In this document: positions 51,337 through 59,820 of the stretch, in pieces | How positions within the stretch are numbered: the first letter of the stretch is position 1 | How the letters are laid out: the number at the start of each line of letters is the position of its first letter | Source of the DNA: Oscillospiraceae bacterium | GTDB taxonomy: Bacteria; Bacillota; Clostridia; Oscillospirales; SIG627 | DNA length: 64,000 nt | NCBI GenBank assembly: GCA_015065085.1 | Contig: SVQW01000001.1 | Location: 292,258-356,257 of the forward strand | Reading direction: 5' to 3' | Position numbers and translations under genes: made by a program | The notes under the pieces: generated by a model | The model's input: the letters and a program-made list of their open reading frames with translations, nothing else | The model's database searches: none | Told to the model about the DNA's origin: nothing

Positions 51337-52357
51337 TATCAAACTGCTCAAAGAACTCTGTGATGCCAAAGGTGTATCCGGCAACGACGACGAAGTAAAA
51401 AACATAATTATAAGAGAAATAAAGCCCTACTGCGAACGGCTTTACGTTGATAAGGTCGGAAATCTGATAGCTTATAAAAAAGGTGAAAAAACACCAAAAA
51501 ACAAAATGATGTTCTCTGCGCATACCGATGAAGTAGGACTTATGATCACGGGAATACTTGATGACGGTACACTGACATTCGAGCCCGTGGGTGGTATAGA
51601 TTCGCGTGTTCTAAGCGCCAAGAGAGTTCGTGTCGGCGAATTACCGGGTGTGATTTGCTCAAAACCAATACACTGTAAAACCGCTGAAGAGCGCAAGAAA
51701 GCCACACCCTACAGGGAACTCGTGATTGATATTGGTGCAAACTCAAAAAAACAGGCACAGCAGTATGTTAAAATAGGGGATACAGTTACGTTTTTTACGG
51801 AATTTGCAAAATTTGGAGAAAACAAAATTAAAGCTAAAGCGCTTGATGACCGCTTGGGCTGTTGGCTGATGTGCAATTTAATCAAATGTGAAACCAAGTA
51901 TGATGCGTACTTTGCGTTTACACAATGCGAAGAAGTAGGTTGCCGGGGTGCAATGAGTGCGGCAGCGCACATAAAGCCTGATATCGGAGTGATTCTAGAA
52001 ACTACTACCGCCGCAGATATTTCCGGTGTGAGTGGGGATAAGAGAGTTTGCCTGCAGGATGGCGGTGCAGTGTTATCCATTATTGACAACGGAACTGTTT
52101 ACGACAGGAATATATATAATGCCGCAGTGGAGTGTGCCGAAAGAAGCGGGATTAAATGGCAAACCAAAACATATGTTTCGGGCGGAAATGATTCACGTGC
52201 CGTTCAGAGAGCGGGAAATGGTGCAAAAGTGTTAGCGGTTTCTGCACCTTGTCGTTATTTGCATACACCAAGTTGTGTTGTGGATTTACGCGATGCGGAA
52301 AATATGCAGGAGTTATGTCTAAAACTGATTGAAGAATACGGAGATATGGAAATATGA
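51329..52357 (+). CDS. M42-family metallo-aminopeptidase (second of three)
   Basis: This 342-residue paralogue starts at TTG 51329 inside the first copy (8-nt overlap). Metal and catalytic positions are MFSAHTDEVGLM (about 66-77), KALDDRLGC (about 174-182), TQCEEVGCRG (about 206-215), GVILETTTAAD (about 220-230) and CRYLHTPSC (about 312-320). The position that is usually Asp in the VDV motif is Glu (about 224), a substitution found in a subset of M42 proteins. Related proteins include glutamyl, leucyl or mixed-specificity enzymes, so specificity is not assigned. It is followed by the third copy with a 4-nt ATGA overlap. Confidence 0.88.
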   Translation: MDNIKLLKELCDAKGVSGNDDEVKNIIIREIKPYCERLYVDKVGNLIAYKKGEKTPKNKMMFSAHTDEVGLMITGILDDGTLTFEPVGGIDSRVLSAKRVRVGELPGVICSKPIHCKTAEERKKATPYRELVIDIGANSKKQAQQYVKIGDTVTFFTEFAKFGENKIKAKALDDRLGCWLMCNLIKCETKYDAYFAFTQCEEVGCRGAMSAAAHIKPDIGVILETTTAADISGVSGDKRVCLQDGGAVLSIIDNGTVYDRNIYNAAVECAERSGIKWQTKTYVSGGNDSRAVQRAGNGAKVLAVSAPCRYLHTPSCVVDLRDAENMQELCLKLIEEYGDMEI

Positions 52358-53361
52358 ATTCTGAAAAGCTTATAGAGAAACTTACAAACGAGATTTCCGT
52401 TTCGGGCGCCGAGTACGGAAGAGACAGCTTTATTTATAATGAGATTTCAAGATATACCGATTCGGTTGAAATTGACCCTATGGGTAACATAATAGCGTGT
52501 AAAAAATCTGCTTTTTCGGATGCCAAGAAATTTATGCTTGCCGCTCATATGGATGAGATAGGCTTTATTGTTCATTACATTGATGACAACGGTTGGCTGA
52601 GAGTGAGTGGCATTGGTGGTATCAATTGTGCTTCAGCGGCATTTACAAATGTAGTGTTTGACAACGGAGTTCAGGGTGTGCTGGTTGCGGAAGAAAACAC
52701 CAAAAATGCTGATTTGTCAGTTAAAAAGTTTTATGTCGACGTGGGTGCCAAGAACAGAAAAGAAGCTGAAAAGCTTGTACAAATAGGTGCAAGATGTACG
52801 ATAAGACCGAACTTTACAAAGCTTTCGGGTGGAAAAATTTCTTCTCACGCTTTGGATAATAAGGTGGGATGCGCACTTTTACTTGAAACAGCACAGCGCG
52901 TTGAAAACAGCCCGTATGACCTGTATTTTGTTTTCACTTCGCAAGAAGAGGTTGGACTGCGTGGTTCGCAGACAGCTTCATTTTCAGTGCGCCCCGATTA
53001 CGGTATAGCTGTTGATGTTACCGATGTGGGGGATGTACCCGGTTGTGACCCCATGGAGGTGAAGCTTGGTAAGGGCGCTGCCGTTAAAATCAAGGATTCT
53101 TCGGCTATTTGTTCGCCACAAATGGTTTCGTATCTAAAAACGATTGCAACGGAGAACAAAATACCTTACCAACTCGAGATACTTCTTGCCGGCGGTACTG
53201 ATACAAAATCGTTACTCATGACAGCCGGTGGTGCTGTTGCCGGTGCGATTTCCGTTCCTACGAGATATATACACACAAGTGTTGAAACGATAGATATGAA
53301 AGACTACGCGGCTTGTCTCAAGCTTTTGGTTTGTGCTTTGGAGGGTAGAATAAATGCGTGA
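52354..53361 (+). CDS. M42-family metallo-aminopeptidase (third of three)
   Basis: The 335-residue third paralogue keeps the M42 motifs: MLAAHMDEIGFI (about 61-72), SHALDNKVGCA (about 167-177, second Asp of the DD pair replaced by Asn), FTSQEEVGLRG (about 198-208), YGIAVDVTDVGD (about 217-228) and TRYIHTSVE (about 307-315). The AVDVT Asp is present here, unlike in the second copy. It overlaps both neighbours (4 nt with the second copy and 8 nt with the YnbB-like gene). Mixed TET complexes made of different M42 subunits are known in archaea, so hetero-oligomers are a possibility. Confidence 0.88.
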   Translation: MNSEKLIEKLTNEISVSGAEYGRDSFIYNEISRYTDSVEIDPMGNIIACKKSAFSDAKKFMLAAHMDEIGFIVHYIDDNGWLRVSGIGGINCASAAFTNVVFDNGVQGVLVAEENTKNADLSVKKFYVDVGAKNRKEAEKLVQIGARCTIRPNFTKLSGGKISSHALDNKVGCALLLETAQRVENSPYDLYFVFTSQEEVGLRGSQTASFSVRPDYGIAVDVTDVGDVPGCDPMEVKLGKGAAVKIKDSSAICSPQMVSYLKTIATENKIPYQLEILLAGGTDTKSLLMTAGGAVAGAISVPTRYIHTSVETIDMKDYAACLKLLVCALEGRINA

Positions 53362-54592
53362 TATATTTGAAAGAATTGCTGAACTTGAAAGGGGATTCTG
53401 TGAACAGTTTACAAAAATTGACGATGTTGCGTTAAAAAACCAGCTACGTGTAATGGAGGCGTTCAGGAAGAACAGAGTGAGCGATGCCATGTTTGGAGCT
53501 TCCAGTGGTTACGGATACGGTGATATAGGACGAGATACCGCTGACATTCTGTATGCTGATATTTTTGAATGTGAAAGCGCATTTGTGCGTCATAATATCG
53601 TGAGCGGAACACATGCACTTACCGTCGCACTTTTCGGTTTACTGCGTCCGGGAGACACACTGCTTTCGGTTGCCGGCAAACCATATGATACGCTGGATGA
53701 GGTCATCGGCCTGAGCGGTACTCCGGGCAACGGCTCACTGAGGGATTTCGGTGTGTCATACGACCAAATTGAGCTGAAAGACGGGACCTTTGATTTTGAG
53801 GCAATCAAAGCAAGAATTACGCCCTCGACAAAAGTTGTATACGTACAGCGTTCAAAGGGCTATTCAACACGGAAAACACTTTCAAGCGGCGAAATCGGAG
53901 AACTTGTCAGATTTGTAAAGAGCATCAGCGACGCGTACGTTGTGGTGGATAACTGCTACGGCGAATTTGTTGAACTTCACGAACCTACATATTACGGCGC
54001 GGATATTATCGTTGGCTCTCTTATTAAAAATCCCGGTGGTGGAATGGCTGAGTCCGGTGGGTATATTGCCGGAACGAAAAAAGCAGTGGAACTATGCGCC
54101 TACCGTTTGACCTCTCCGGGAATAGGACTGGAGTGCGGAGCTTCGCTTGGACAGAATAAAAACATAATTAAAGGCTTGTTTTATGCCCCACATACAGTTG
54201 CACAGGCTCTGAAAACAGCAATACTTGCTGCCGGATTGTTTGAAGAAATGGGCTTTAATGTAAATCCATCGCCAAAAGAAGAACGTTATGATATCATACA
54301 GACCGTTTCTCTCAATTCTCCCGAACAGATATGCGCTTTCTGCAGAGGTATACAAAAAGGCTCTCCGGTTGACAGTCATGTGACTCCCGAGCCATGGGAT
54401 ATGCCCGGATATGCTTCTCAGGTAATTATGGCAGCGGGTACATTTGTGCAGGGTGCTTCCATAGAGCTTTCGGCGGATGCCCCAATACGCGAGCCGTACA
54501 CGGTGTACTTCCAGGGTGGACTGACTTACGAAAGCGGAAAAATCGGACTTATAGAAGCCGTTCGTGCTGTCGAGGAGGCAATCGGTAAATGA
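53354..54592 (+). CDS. Methionine gamma-lyase-family PLP enzyme (YnbB / aluminium-resistance type)
   Basis: The 412-residue protein belongs to the YnbB family of fold-type I PLP enzymes, related to cystathionine/methionine gamma-lyases. The PLP lysine is in IIVGSLIKNPGGGMAESGGY (about 217-236). Other marks are FGASSGYGYGDIGRDT (about 43-58), NIVSGTHALTVALFGLLRPG (about 80-99), VVVDNCYGEFVE (about 196-207) and the C-terminal GMASQVIMAAGTFVQGASIE-like segment. Its substrate has not been established, and the name aluminium resistance protein rests on weak evidence. It overlaps the third M42 gene by 8 nt and the amidohydrolase by 4 nt, which joins it to peptide/amino acid catabolism. Confidence 0.9.
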   Translation: MRDIFERIAELERGFCEQFTKIDDVALKNQLRVMEAFRKNRVSDAMFGASSGYGYGDIGRDTADILYADIFECESAFVRHNIVSGTHALTVALFGLLRPGDTLLSVAGKPYDTLDEVIGLSGTPGNGSLRDFGVSYDQIELKDGTFDFEAIKARITPSTKVVYVQRSKGYSTRKTLSSGEIGELVRFVKSISDAYVVVDNCYGEFVELHEPTYYGADIIVGSLIKNPGGGMAESGGYIAGTKKAVELCAYRLTSPGIGLECGASLGQNKNIIKGLFYAPHTVAQALKTAILAAGLFEEMGFNVNPSPKEERYDIIQTVSLNSPEQICAFCRGIQKGSPVDSHVTPEPWDMPGYASQVIMAAGTFVQGASIELSADAPIREPYTVYFQGGLTYESGKIGLIEAVRAVEEAIGK

Positions 54593-55422
54593 CAAAAAAG
54601 AATTTAAATGAATATAGAATTATCGATGTGCATTGTCATGTTTTTCCGGAAAAAATAGCTCAATCCGCCGCAAACAACATCGGCGCATATTACACTCTCC
54701 CCGTTAACGGCGACGGAACACTGGCGGGCATGGTAAATCTGTCGCAAGGAATTAATATCTGTAAATTTGTCATTTGCTCAGCTGCAACAAAGGCTGTGAA
54801 TGTTGAACATGCTAACGATTTTATTTATAATACTGTAAAATCCCACAATAACCTTATCGGTCTGGGTACCACTCATGCGGATTACAATGATAACGAAAAG
54901 GAATTTGAACGCATGATACAGATGGATATGCGAGGAATAAAGCTTCACACTGATTTTCAGGGGTTTGACATCGACACGCCGAAGATGTTTACTGCATATA
55001 AGCTGTGCGAAAAATATCGCTTTCCTGTGCTTTTTCATGTTGGTGACCCAAAATGTAACCACTCCAGAGCGGATAAGTTATACAATATTAAGCAAAGATT
55101 TCCGGATTTGATAATAATAGCCGCCCATATGGGCGGCTACTCAACCAAAGATCTGGCAGAAAAGTATTTTGTCGGAACCGACGTGTACTTTGATTGCTCC
55201 GAGTGGCATAACTACATGAGTGCTGATGAGCTGGTGGATATGATACATCGACATGGTGTTGATAAAATACTTTTCGGAAGTGATTATCCTCTTTATTCTG
55301 CAGAGCAGACGGCGCGTATGTTGCTTGAGCAAGCGCACCTTACCGATGAGGAACTTGAAAAAATTTTTTATACCAATGCCGCTAAGCTTTTTAAAATTAA
55401 TTGTAATAATCCCAACCATTAA
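54589..55422 (+). CDS. Amidohydrolase-family metal-dependent hydrolase
   Basis: The 277-residue protein is an amidohydrolase-2-type TIM-barrel enzyme. Metal ligands are visible as HxH in IIDVHCHVFPEK (about 11-22), a Lys-Leu-His in GIKLHTDFQGFD (about 120-131), His in LFHVGDPKC, His in IIAAHMGGYS (about 172-181) and Asp in ILFGSDYPLYS (about 225-235). It starts in an ATGA overlap with the YnbB-like gene and ends by overlapping the convergent S1-domain gene by 26 nt. Substrates in this family range from aromatic acids to cyclic amides, so no specific reaction is claimed. Confidence 0.88.
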   Translation: MTKKNLNEYRIIDVHCHVFPEKIAQSAANNIGAYYTLPVNGDGTLAGMVNLSQGINICKFVICSAATKAVNVEHANDFIYNTVKSHNNLIGLGTTHADYNDNEKEFERMIQMDMRGIKLHTDFQGFDIDTPKMFTAYKLCEKYRFPVLFHVGDPKCNHSRADKLYNIKQRFPDLIIIAAHMGGYSTKDLAEKYFVGTDVYFDCSEWHNYMSADELVDMIHRHGVDKILFGSDYPLYSAEQTARMLLEQAHLTDEELEKIFYTNAAKLFKINCNNPNH

Positions 55423-56284
55423 TATTACCTGATGTTATAAAATAATCGTTTTTCTTTTCCTGAATACCTTCGCATGAATGAAAGTCAACTATAACAAGCT
55501 TGACTTTCATTTTTTCATATATTATATTTTTAATATATACGGCAGCAGTTTGGCCCGGTTCAACGCCCTCCTTTAATTCCGACAGACCCGAAAGGTTAGG
55601 GGTGAGTTCTACAAAAATACCGTAGCTTTCCACACTTCGTACTATTCCTGCAACGGTTTGTCCTACGGAAAATCTATCGGCATTTTCGCGCCATGTTCCC
55701 AGAAGCTCCTTGTGCGTGAGGGAAATTTTTATAAGCTTGCCGTTTTCCTCTATATTACGCACAGCCGCTTTTATGTATTGACCAATGCGAAATCTGTCTT
55801 TTGGATGTGAAATCCTCGAAACGGAAATGCTGTCTATTGAGAGCAGAGCGGTTACACCGCACCCGATATCGCAAAAAGCACCAAATGGCTCAAAATGCGT
55901 GACACGTGCATCTATCACTTCACCCGTTTCAAGCTTTGATATGTATTTTTCAATACATAATTCCTGTGCTTTTTTTCTGGATAATGTCATTTTATCTTTT
56001 TCGATGGATTCTATTATGAAAGAAACCGATTTTCCCACGCGTGTGATTGCGGCTATTTCTTTACAGGGAGCACCATCCGGAGTGAGTGCGACCTCTTCGT
56101 GCGGTATTACGGCATGAAAGCCCGGGATCTCTACAATCAGGTTGAAGCAGTTATCGCAAAGTACGGCTTTTGCTTCGATAATGGTTTTATTCTGCATTGC
56201 TTTTTCAAGAAGCTGCGGTGAATTCAGGTATTCTTTGTTTGCTGCTGAATTGAAATTGTATCCTTCCGGTTTGTAATTATTCAT
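55397..56284 (-). CDS. S1 RNA-binding domain protein (ribosomal protein S1-like)
   Basis: The 295-residue protein contains two or three S1/OB folds. The clear ones are GEVIDARVTHFEPFGAFCDI (about 122-141) followed by SVSRISHPKDRF, and TVAGIVRSVESYGIFVEL (about 214-231) followed by LSGLSELKEGVEPGQ. The N-terminal part (NNYKPEGYNF then IPGFHAVIPHEEVA) is an S1-like degenerate domain of the short Clostridial type. It is shorter than full S1 and probably binds RNA or ribosomes. I place the start at ATG 56284, because relatives begin with this sequence; ATG 56323, preceded by a weak AGG, would add 13 residues. Confidence 0.85.
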   Translation of the reverse strand: MNNYKPEGYNFNSAANKEYLNSPQLLEKAMQNKTIIEAKAVLCDNCFNLIVEIPGFHAVIPHEEVALTPDGAPCKEIAAITRVGKSVSFIIESIEKDKMTLSRKKAQELCIEKYISKLETGEVIDARVTHFEPFGAFCDIGCGVTALLSIDSISVSRISHPKDRFRIGQYIKAAVRNIEENGKLIKISLTHKELLGTWRENADRFSVGQTVAGIVRSVESYGIFVELTPNLSGLSELKEGVEPGQTAAVYIKNIIYEKMKVKLVIVDFHSCEGIQEKKNDYFITSGNINGWDYYN

Positions 56285-56357
56285 TTTAAGTTTACGGAAA
56301 AGTCCGCTGTGTCCTTTCTGCATATTTATTTTGCCTAATGAATTATATTAATCCAAA

Positions 56358-56386
56358 TTAACAAATATTCCCATAAGGCATAAAAT
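56358..56386 (+). promoter_or_regulatory. Promoter of the Cys-rich protein gene, possibly sigma-K-like
   Basis: TTAACA (56358-56363), a 17-nt spacer and TAAAAT (56381-56386) fit sigma-A moderately. The same segment reads AC at 56361-56362, 16 nt, then CATAAAATA (56379-56387), which matches the AC-N16-CATANNNTA pattern of late mother-cell sigma-K promoters. Confidence 0.5.
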
Positions 56387-56428
56387 ATAGTAACACGAAA
56401 GTGTAATTCTATTCAGGGGGAAACCAAT

Positions 56429-57301
56429 ATGAACGAAAAGAACTGCAGATCCGACAGATCTGCATGTAACAGTTGCGTTGAAAACGACGTGTGCTGTATA
56501 GATACTTATAAAATTTTTGATTCATGTCGCGATCAGATGTGTCTTGAAGATCTCAAAATATATATGACCGGTCGTGCTCATGAAACACTTGAAGCCTCAA
56601 ATGACGTAAGGGTCAAAATGGCTAAGGTTATTTGGCTTAAAATAACACCGGATGAAATGCCGTTTAATCGTGGATACTACCAGGTAAGAATACGTTACTA
56701 CTTCTATGTTTTGCTTGAGGGTTGTGTTAACGGAAACCCTAGAGAAATTCCCGGTGTTGCAGTTTACGACCAGACAACCGTTCTGTGCGGAGGCGAAAGC
56801 AATGTTTCAACATTCAAGTCGGATGTAAACTCCACATTCTGTTCCTCTCCGCTCATAAATTCGGGTTATTTTTCGGGTCATCAGCCACAGATTGTTGTTG
56901 ATGTTGTGGATCCCATTGTGCTTAACCTCAAGGTGGTGGATAACTGTCCGCTCAAAGTGGGATGTGCAGGTGCAACAGAAGATATGCCGGATCAAGTATG
57001 TGCATGCTTCGATGGCGATGTGATTGATAAAGCTGATGCAAAGTCTGCATTTATCAGTCTTGGCGTTTTTGCGTTGATCCGTCTCCAGAGAGCAACGCAG
57101 ATTATTGTCCCTGCCGGTGAATACCGAATTCCCGATAAGGAATGTAACAGCACTGCAAGCTTTGAGGATGCATGCTCTCTGTTCCGCGCGATGAATTTTC
57201 CGGTTGAGGAATTCTTTCCGCAGGAAGGAAGCGGTTGTAACTCTTGCGGATGCTCGCACTCGCAAGGCGGCCGCGAAATCGACCCTAAAGATTATGAATA
57301 A
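56429..57301 (+). CDS. Cys-rich conserved protein, possibly spore-coat-associated
   Basis: The 290-residue protein belongs to a conserved Clostridial group of unknown function whose members share the segments KIFDSCRDQMCLEDLKIYMTG (in two parts, about 28-48), VRVKMAKVIWLKI and PFNRGYYQVRIRYYF (about 74-88). It has 18 or so cysteines, with a Cys-rich N-terminus (CRSDRSACNSCVENDVCC) and a C-terminus ending in CNSCGCSHS. Such proteins are sometimes found in spore preparations, which agrees with the sigma-K-like promoter, but this is inference. GGGGGAAA-type ribosome binding site and ATG are well placed, and it is monocistronic with a terminator. Confidence 0.8.
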   Translation: MNEKNCRSDRSACNSCVENDVCCIDTYKIFDSCRDQMCLEDLKIYMTGRAHETLEASNDVRVKMAKVIWLKITPDEMPFNRGYYQVRIRYYFYVLLEGCVNGNPREIPGVAVYDQTTVLCGGESNVSTFKSDVNSTFCSSPLINSGYFSGHQPQIVVDVVDPIVLNLKVVDNCPLKVGCAGATEDMPDQVCACFDGDVIDKADAKSAFISLGVFALIRLQRATQIIVPAGEYRIPDKECNSTASFEDACSLFRAMNFPVEEFFPQEGSGCNSCGCSHSQGGREIDPKDYE

Positions 57302-57338
57302 TATAAAGGCAGAGCGGCATGCTCTGCCTTTATATTTT
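57301..57338 (+). terminator. Intrinsic terminator after the Cys-rich protein gene
   Basis: A 15-bp perfect stem (57301-57315 with 57321-57335), a 5-nt loop and a T-run. The stem begins at the stop codon. Confidence 0.92.
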
Positions 57339-57348
57339 TACTTACCAC

Positions 57349-57377
57349 TTGACAAAAATCGGTATTTATAATATAAT
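57349..57377 (+). promoter_or_regulatory. Consensus sigma-A promoter of tex
   Basis: TTGACA (57349-57354), a 17-nt spacer and TATAAT (57372-57377), both perfect hexamers. Confidence 0.92.
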
Positions 57378-57422
57378 ATTCAGCAGTTTGAAAACTTATG
57401 AAGGAGCATATTTCTTTAAGAT

Positions 57423-59567
57423 ATGGATATTTTGAAAAAAATAACGGAAGAATTTAAAATTCAGCCGTATCAGACAGAAAACGCCGTGAAACTTCTTGAT
57501 GAAGGAAATACGGTGCCGTTTATAGCCAGATACCGTAAGGAAGTGACAGGTTCACTTGATGATCAACTGCTGCGAGACCTTTGCGATCGCCTTAATTACC
57601 TGAGAAGCCTTGAAAAGCGTAAAGAAGAGGTGAAAGCGAGCATTGAGGAGCAAGGTAAGCTTACCGATGAAATTATAGCTTCTTTGGAAAAGGCGGAAAC
57701 TCTTACCGAAGTCGAGGATATATACCGTCCGTACAAGCCCCATCGTAAGACACGTGCTTCGTTGGCGCGTGAAAAAGGTCTTGAGCCTTTAGCTGATTTG
57801 ATATTTGCTCAGGAATTGACAAACGGAGACATCAATGATATTGCTTCCGAATATGTCGATGAAGAAAAAGGCGTCGCAAATGAGGATGAAGCAATTGCGG
57901 GGGCTCTGGATATCATAGCGGAGAATATTTCGGACAACGCCGAGTTCCGCAAGGATATTCGACGTATGACCTTTACTTATGGTGTTATCAAGACCAGGCA
58001 GGCAAAAGAAGAGGATTCTGTTTATTCTATGTATTATGATTATTCCGAGGCTGTTTCAAAACTTCCCGGACACAGAATTCTTGCAATCAACAGAGGCGAA
58101 AAAGAGGAGTTTCTCAAGGTTAGTCTGGAAATTGATGATTACATGATTCTTAACTACTTGTACAATAAATGCATCACCGGTAAGTCCATTTTTTCAAAAT
58201 GCATTGAAACCGCCGCAGATGATGCATATTCACGTTTGATAAAGCCTTCAATTGAACGTGAAATACGTTCCGATATTTTTGAGACTGCCTGCGAAAGTGC
58301 CATTGTAGTTTTTGCGGACAATCTTCATAATCTACTTATGCAGGCACCTATCAAGGGTAAGACGGTTATTGGTCTTGACCCGGGTTATCGTACGGGATGT
58401 AAAGTGGCGGTTGTAGATAAAACCGGTAAAGTTTTGGATACTGCGGTTATATATCCTGCTAAGCCGTATGAAAAAATTGCAGAAGCCGAAGCAGTAATTA
58501 TGAAGCTTATAAAGAAGCATGATGTTGATATGCTTGCAATAGGAAACGGTACGGCTTCAAAGGAGACCGAGATATTTGCGGCAAACCTCATAAAGAATAA
58601 TTCTCTTGAAATCAAGTATATGATGGTATCCGAAGCGGGCGCTTCGGTATATTCGGCATCTAAGCTTGCGGCAGAGGAATTCCCGGACTTTGACGTTACG
58701 CAGCGAAGTGCGGTTTCCATCGCGCGCCGAATGCAGGATCCTTTGGCTGAACTTGTTAAAATTGAGCCTAAAGCTATCGGTGTGGGACAGTATCAGCATG
58801 ATATGAAGCCGGCAAGACTTAACGAAGTGCTTGGAGGCGTTGTAGAGGATTGTGTTAATACTGTCGGTGTTGACCTTAATACCGCGAGTCATTCATTGCT
58901 TTCCTACGTTGCCGGTATCAATGCAACAGCAGCCAAAAATATTGTGAAGTACCGCGAGGAAAATGGTGAGTTTGATTTCATAAAGGATATAAAGAAGGTT
59001 CCGAAGATCGGCGCTAAGGCATTTGAACAGTGCGCGGGATTTCTGCGTATACCCTTTGGCGATAATCCGTTGGACAATACCGGTGTGCATCCGGAATCTT
59101 ATGATGCCGCGTTCAAGCTACTCGAAATGTTTGGATACGATGAAAAAGATGTAGCATACGGAAAAATAAGTAGTCTTATGGAAAAAGTTGAAAAAGAGGG
59201 CAAAGACGGTGTGGCGGAAAAGCTTGGCGTCGGTACTCCGACTCTCATAGACATAATAAAGGAACTTGAAAAGCCCGGACGAGATATAAGAGATGACTTT
59301 GCACAGCCGATATTACGTGATGATGTTCTTGATATGGAAGACCTTAAAGAAGGTATGGAACTTGTCGGAACGGTACGCAATGTCTGTGACTTTGGAGCTT
59401 TTGTTGACATTGGCGTTCATCAGGACGGATTGGTTCATATTTCACAAATCACCGAAAAATATATAAAACATCCGAGTGACGTACTATCTGTTGGGGATAT
59501 AGTCAACGTCAAAATACTGTCCGTTGATTTAAACAAGAAAAGAATATCACTCACGATGAAAAAATAA
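57423..59567 (+). CDS. tex: RNA-binding transcriptional accessory protein Tex
   Basis: Tex is a widespread nucleic-acid-binding protein related to eukaryotic Spt6 and thought to act in transcription. The 714-residue length is typical. Order: N-terminal helical domain with VPFIARYRKEVTGSLDDQLL (about 30-49), a Tex central region, a YqgF/RNase H-like domain (VIGLDPGYRTGCKVAVVD, about 318-335), helix-hairpin-helix repeats (VGVDLNTASHSLLSYVAGI and FDFIKDIKKVPKIGAKAFEQ, about 480-545), and a C-terminal S1 domain (about 640-712: VGTVRNVCDFGAFVDIGVHQ). It has its own consensus promoter. No terminator hairpin is obvious in the 250 nt that follow. Confidence 0.95.
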   Translation: MDILKKITEEFKIQPYQTENAVKLLDEGNTVPFIARYRKEVTGSLDDQLLRDLCDRLNYLRSLEKRKEEVKASIEEQGKLTDEIIASLEKAETLTEVEDIYRPYKPHRKTRASLAREKGLEPLADLIFAQELTNGDINDIASEYVDEEKGVANEDEAIAGALDIIAENISDNAEFRKDIRRMTFTYGVIKTRQAKEEDSVYSMYYDYSEAVSKLPGHRILAINRGEKEEFLKVSLEIDDYMILNYLYNKCITGKSIFSKCIETAADDAYSRLIKPSIEREIRSDIFETACESAIVVFADNLHNLLMQAPIKGKTVIGLDPGYRTGCKVAVVDKTGKVLDTAVIYPAKPYEKIAEAEAVIMKLIKKHDVDMLAIGNGTASKETEIFAANLIKNNSLEIKYMMVSEAGASVYSASKLAAEEFPDFDVTQRSAVSIARRMQDPLAELVKIEPKAIGVGQYQHDMKPARLNEVLGGVVEDCVNTVGVDLNTASHSLLSYVAGINATAAKNIVKYREENGEFDFIKDIKKVPKIGAKAFEQCAGFLRIPFGDNPLDNTGVHPESYDAAFKLLEMFGYDEKDVAYGKISSLMEKVEKEGKDGVAEKLGVGTPTLIDIIKELEKPGRDIRDDFAQPILRDDVLDMEDLKEGMELVGTVRNVCDFGAFVDIGVHQDGLVHISQITEKYIKHPSDVLSVGDIVNVKILSVDLNKKRISLTMKK

Positions 59568-59820
59568 AGCCGCTTTTTGAGTGCTGTTTTATGTAAAATG
59601 TATAAAAAAACTAATTTTCGGAGCGTAAAACACCCCTTATAAGCGACAAAAATTGGCTAAATTTAATTGTTGTGACATAATTTGTGCATAATACACAAAA
59701 GGCGTGCCGAAAGTTTGTTGATGAAACCACTTTAAAAATTCATTGTTTTCTGTTAAAATATATGCATTAAAGTTTGTAAGTTAAAACGGAGCCACGTTTA
59801 GCTATATAAGGAGGATAATA
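59568..59820. other. 253-nt intergenic region between tex and the sugar-ABC ATPase gene
   Basis: No gene fits here. It holds a TTTGTG-N7-CACAAA inverted repeat (59681-59699) that resembles the half-sites of Rex/CRP-type operators, a possible promoter TTTAAA (59731-59736), 17 nt, TAAAAT (59754-59759), and a strong AGGAGG ribosome binding site just before 59821. A longer leader of about 55 nt is implied. No known riboswitch was recognised. Confidence 0.5.
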
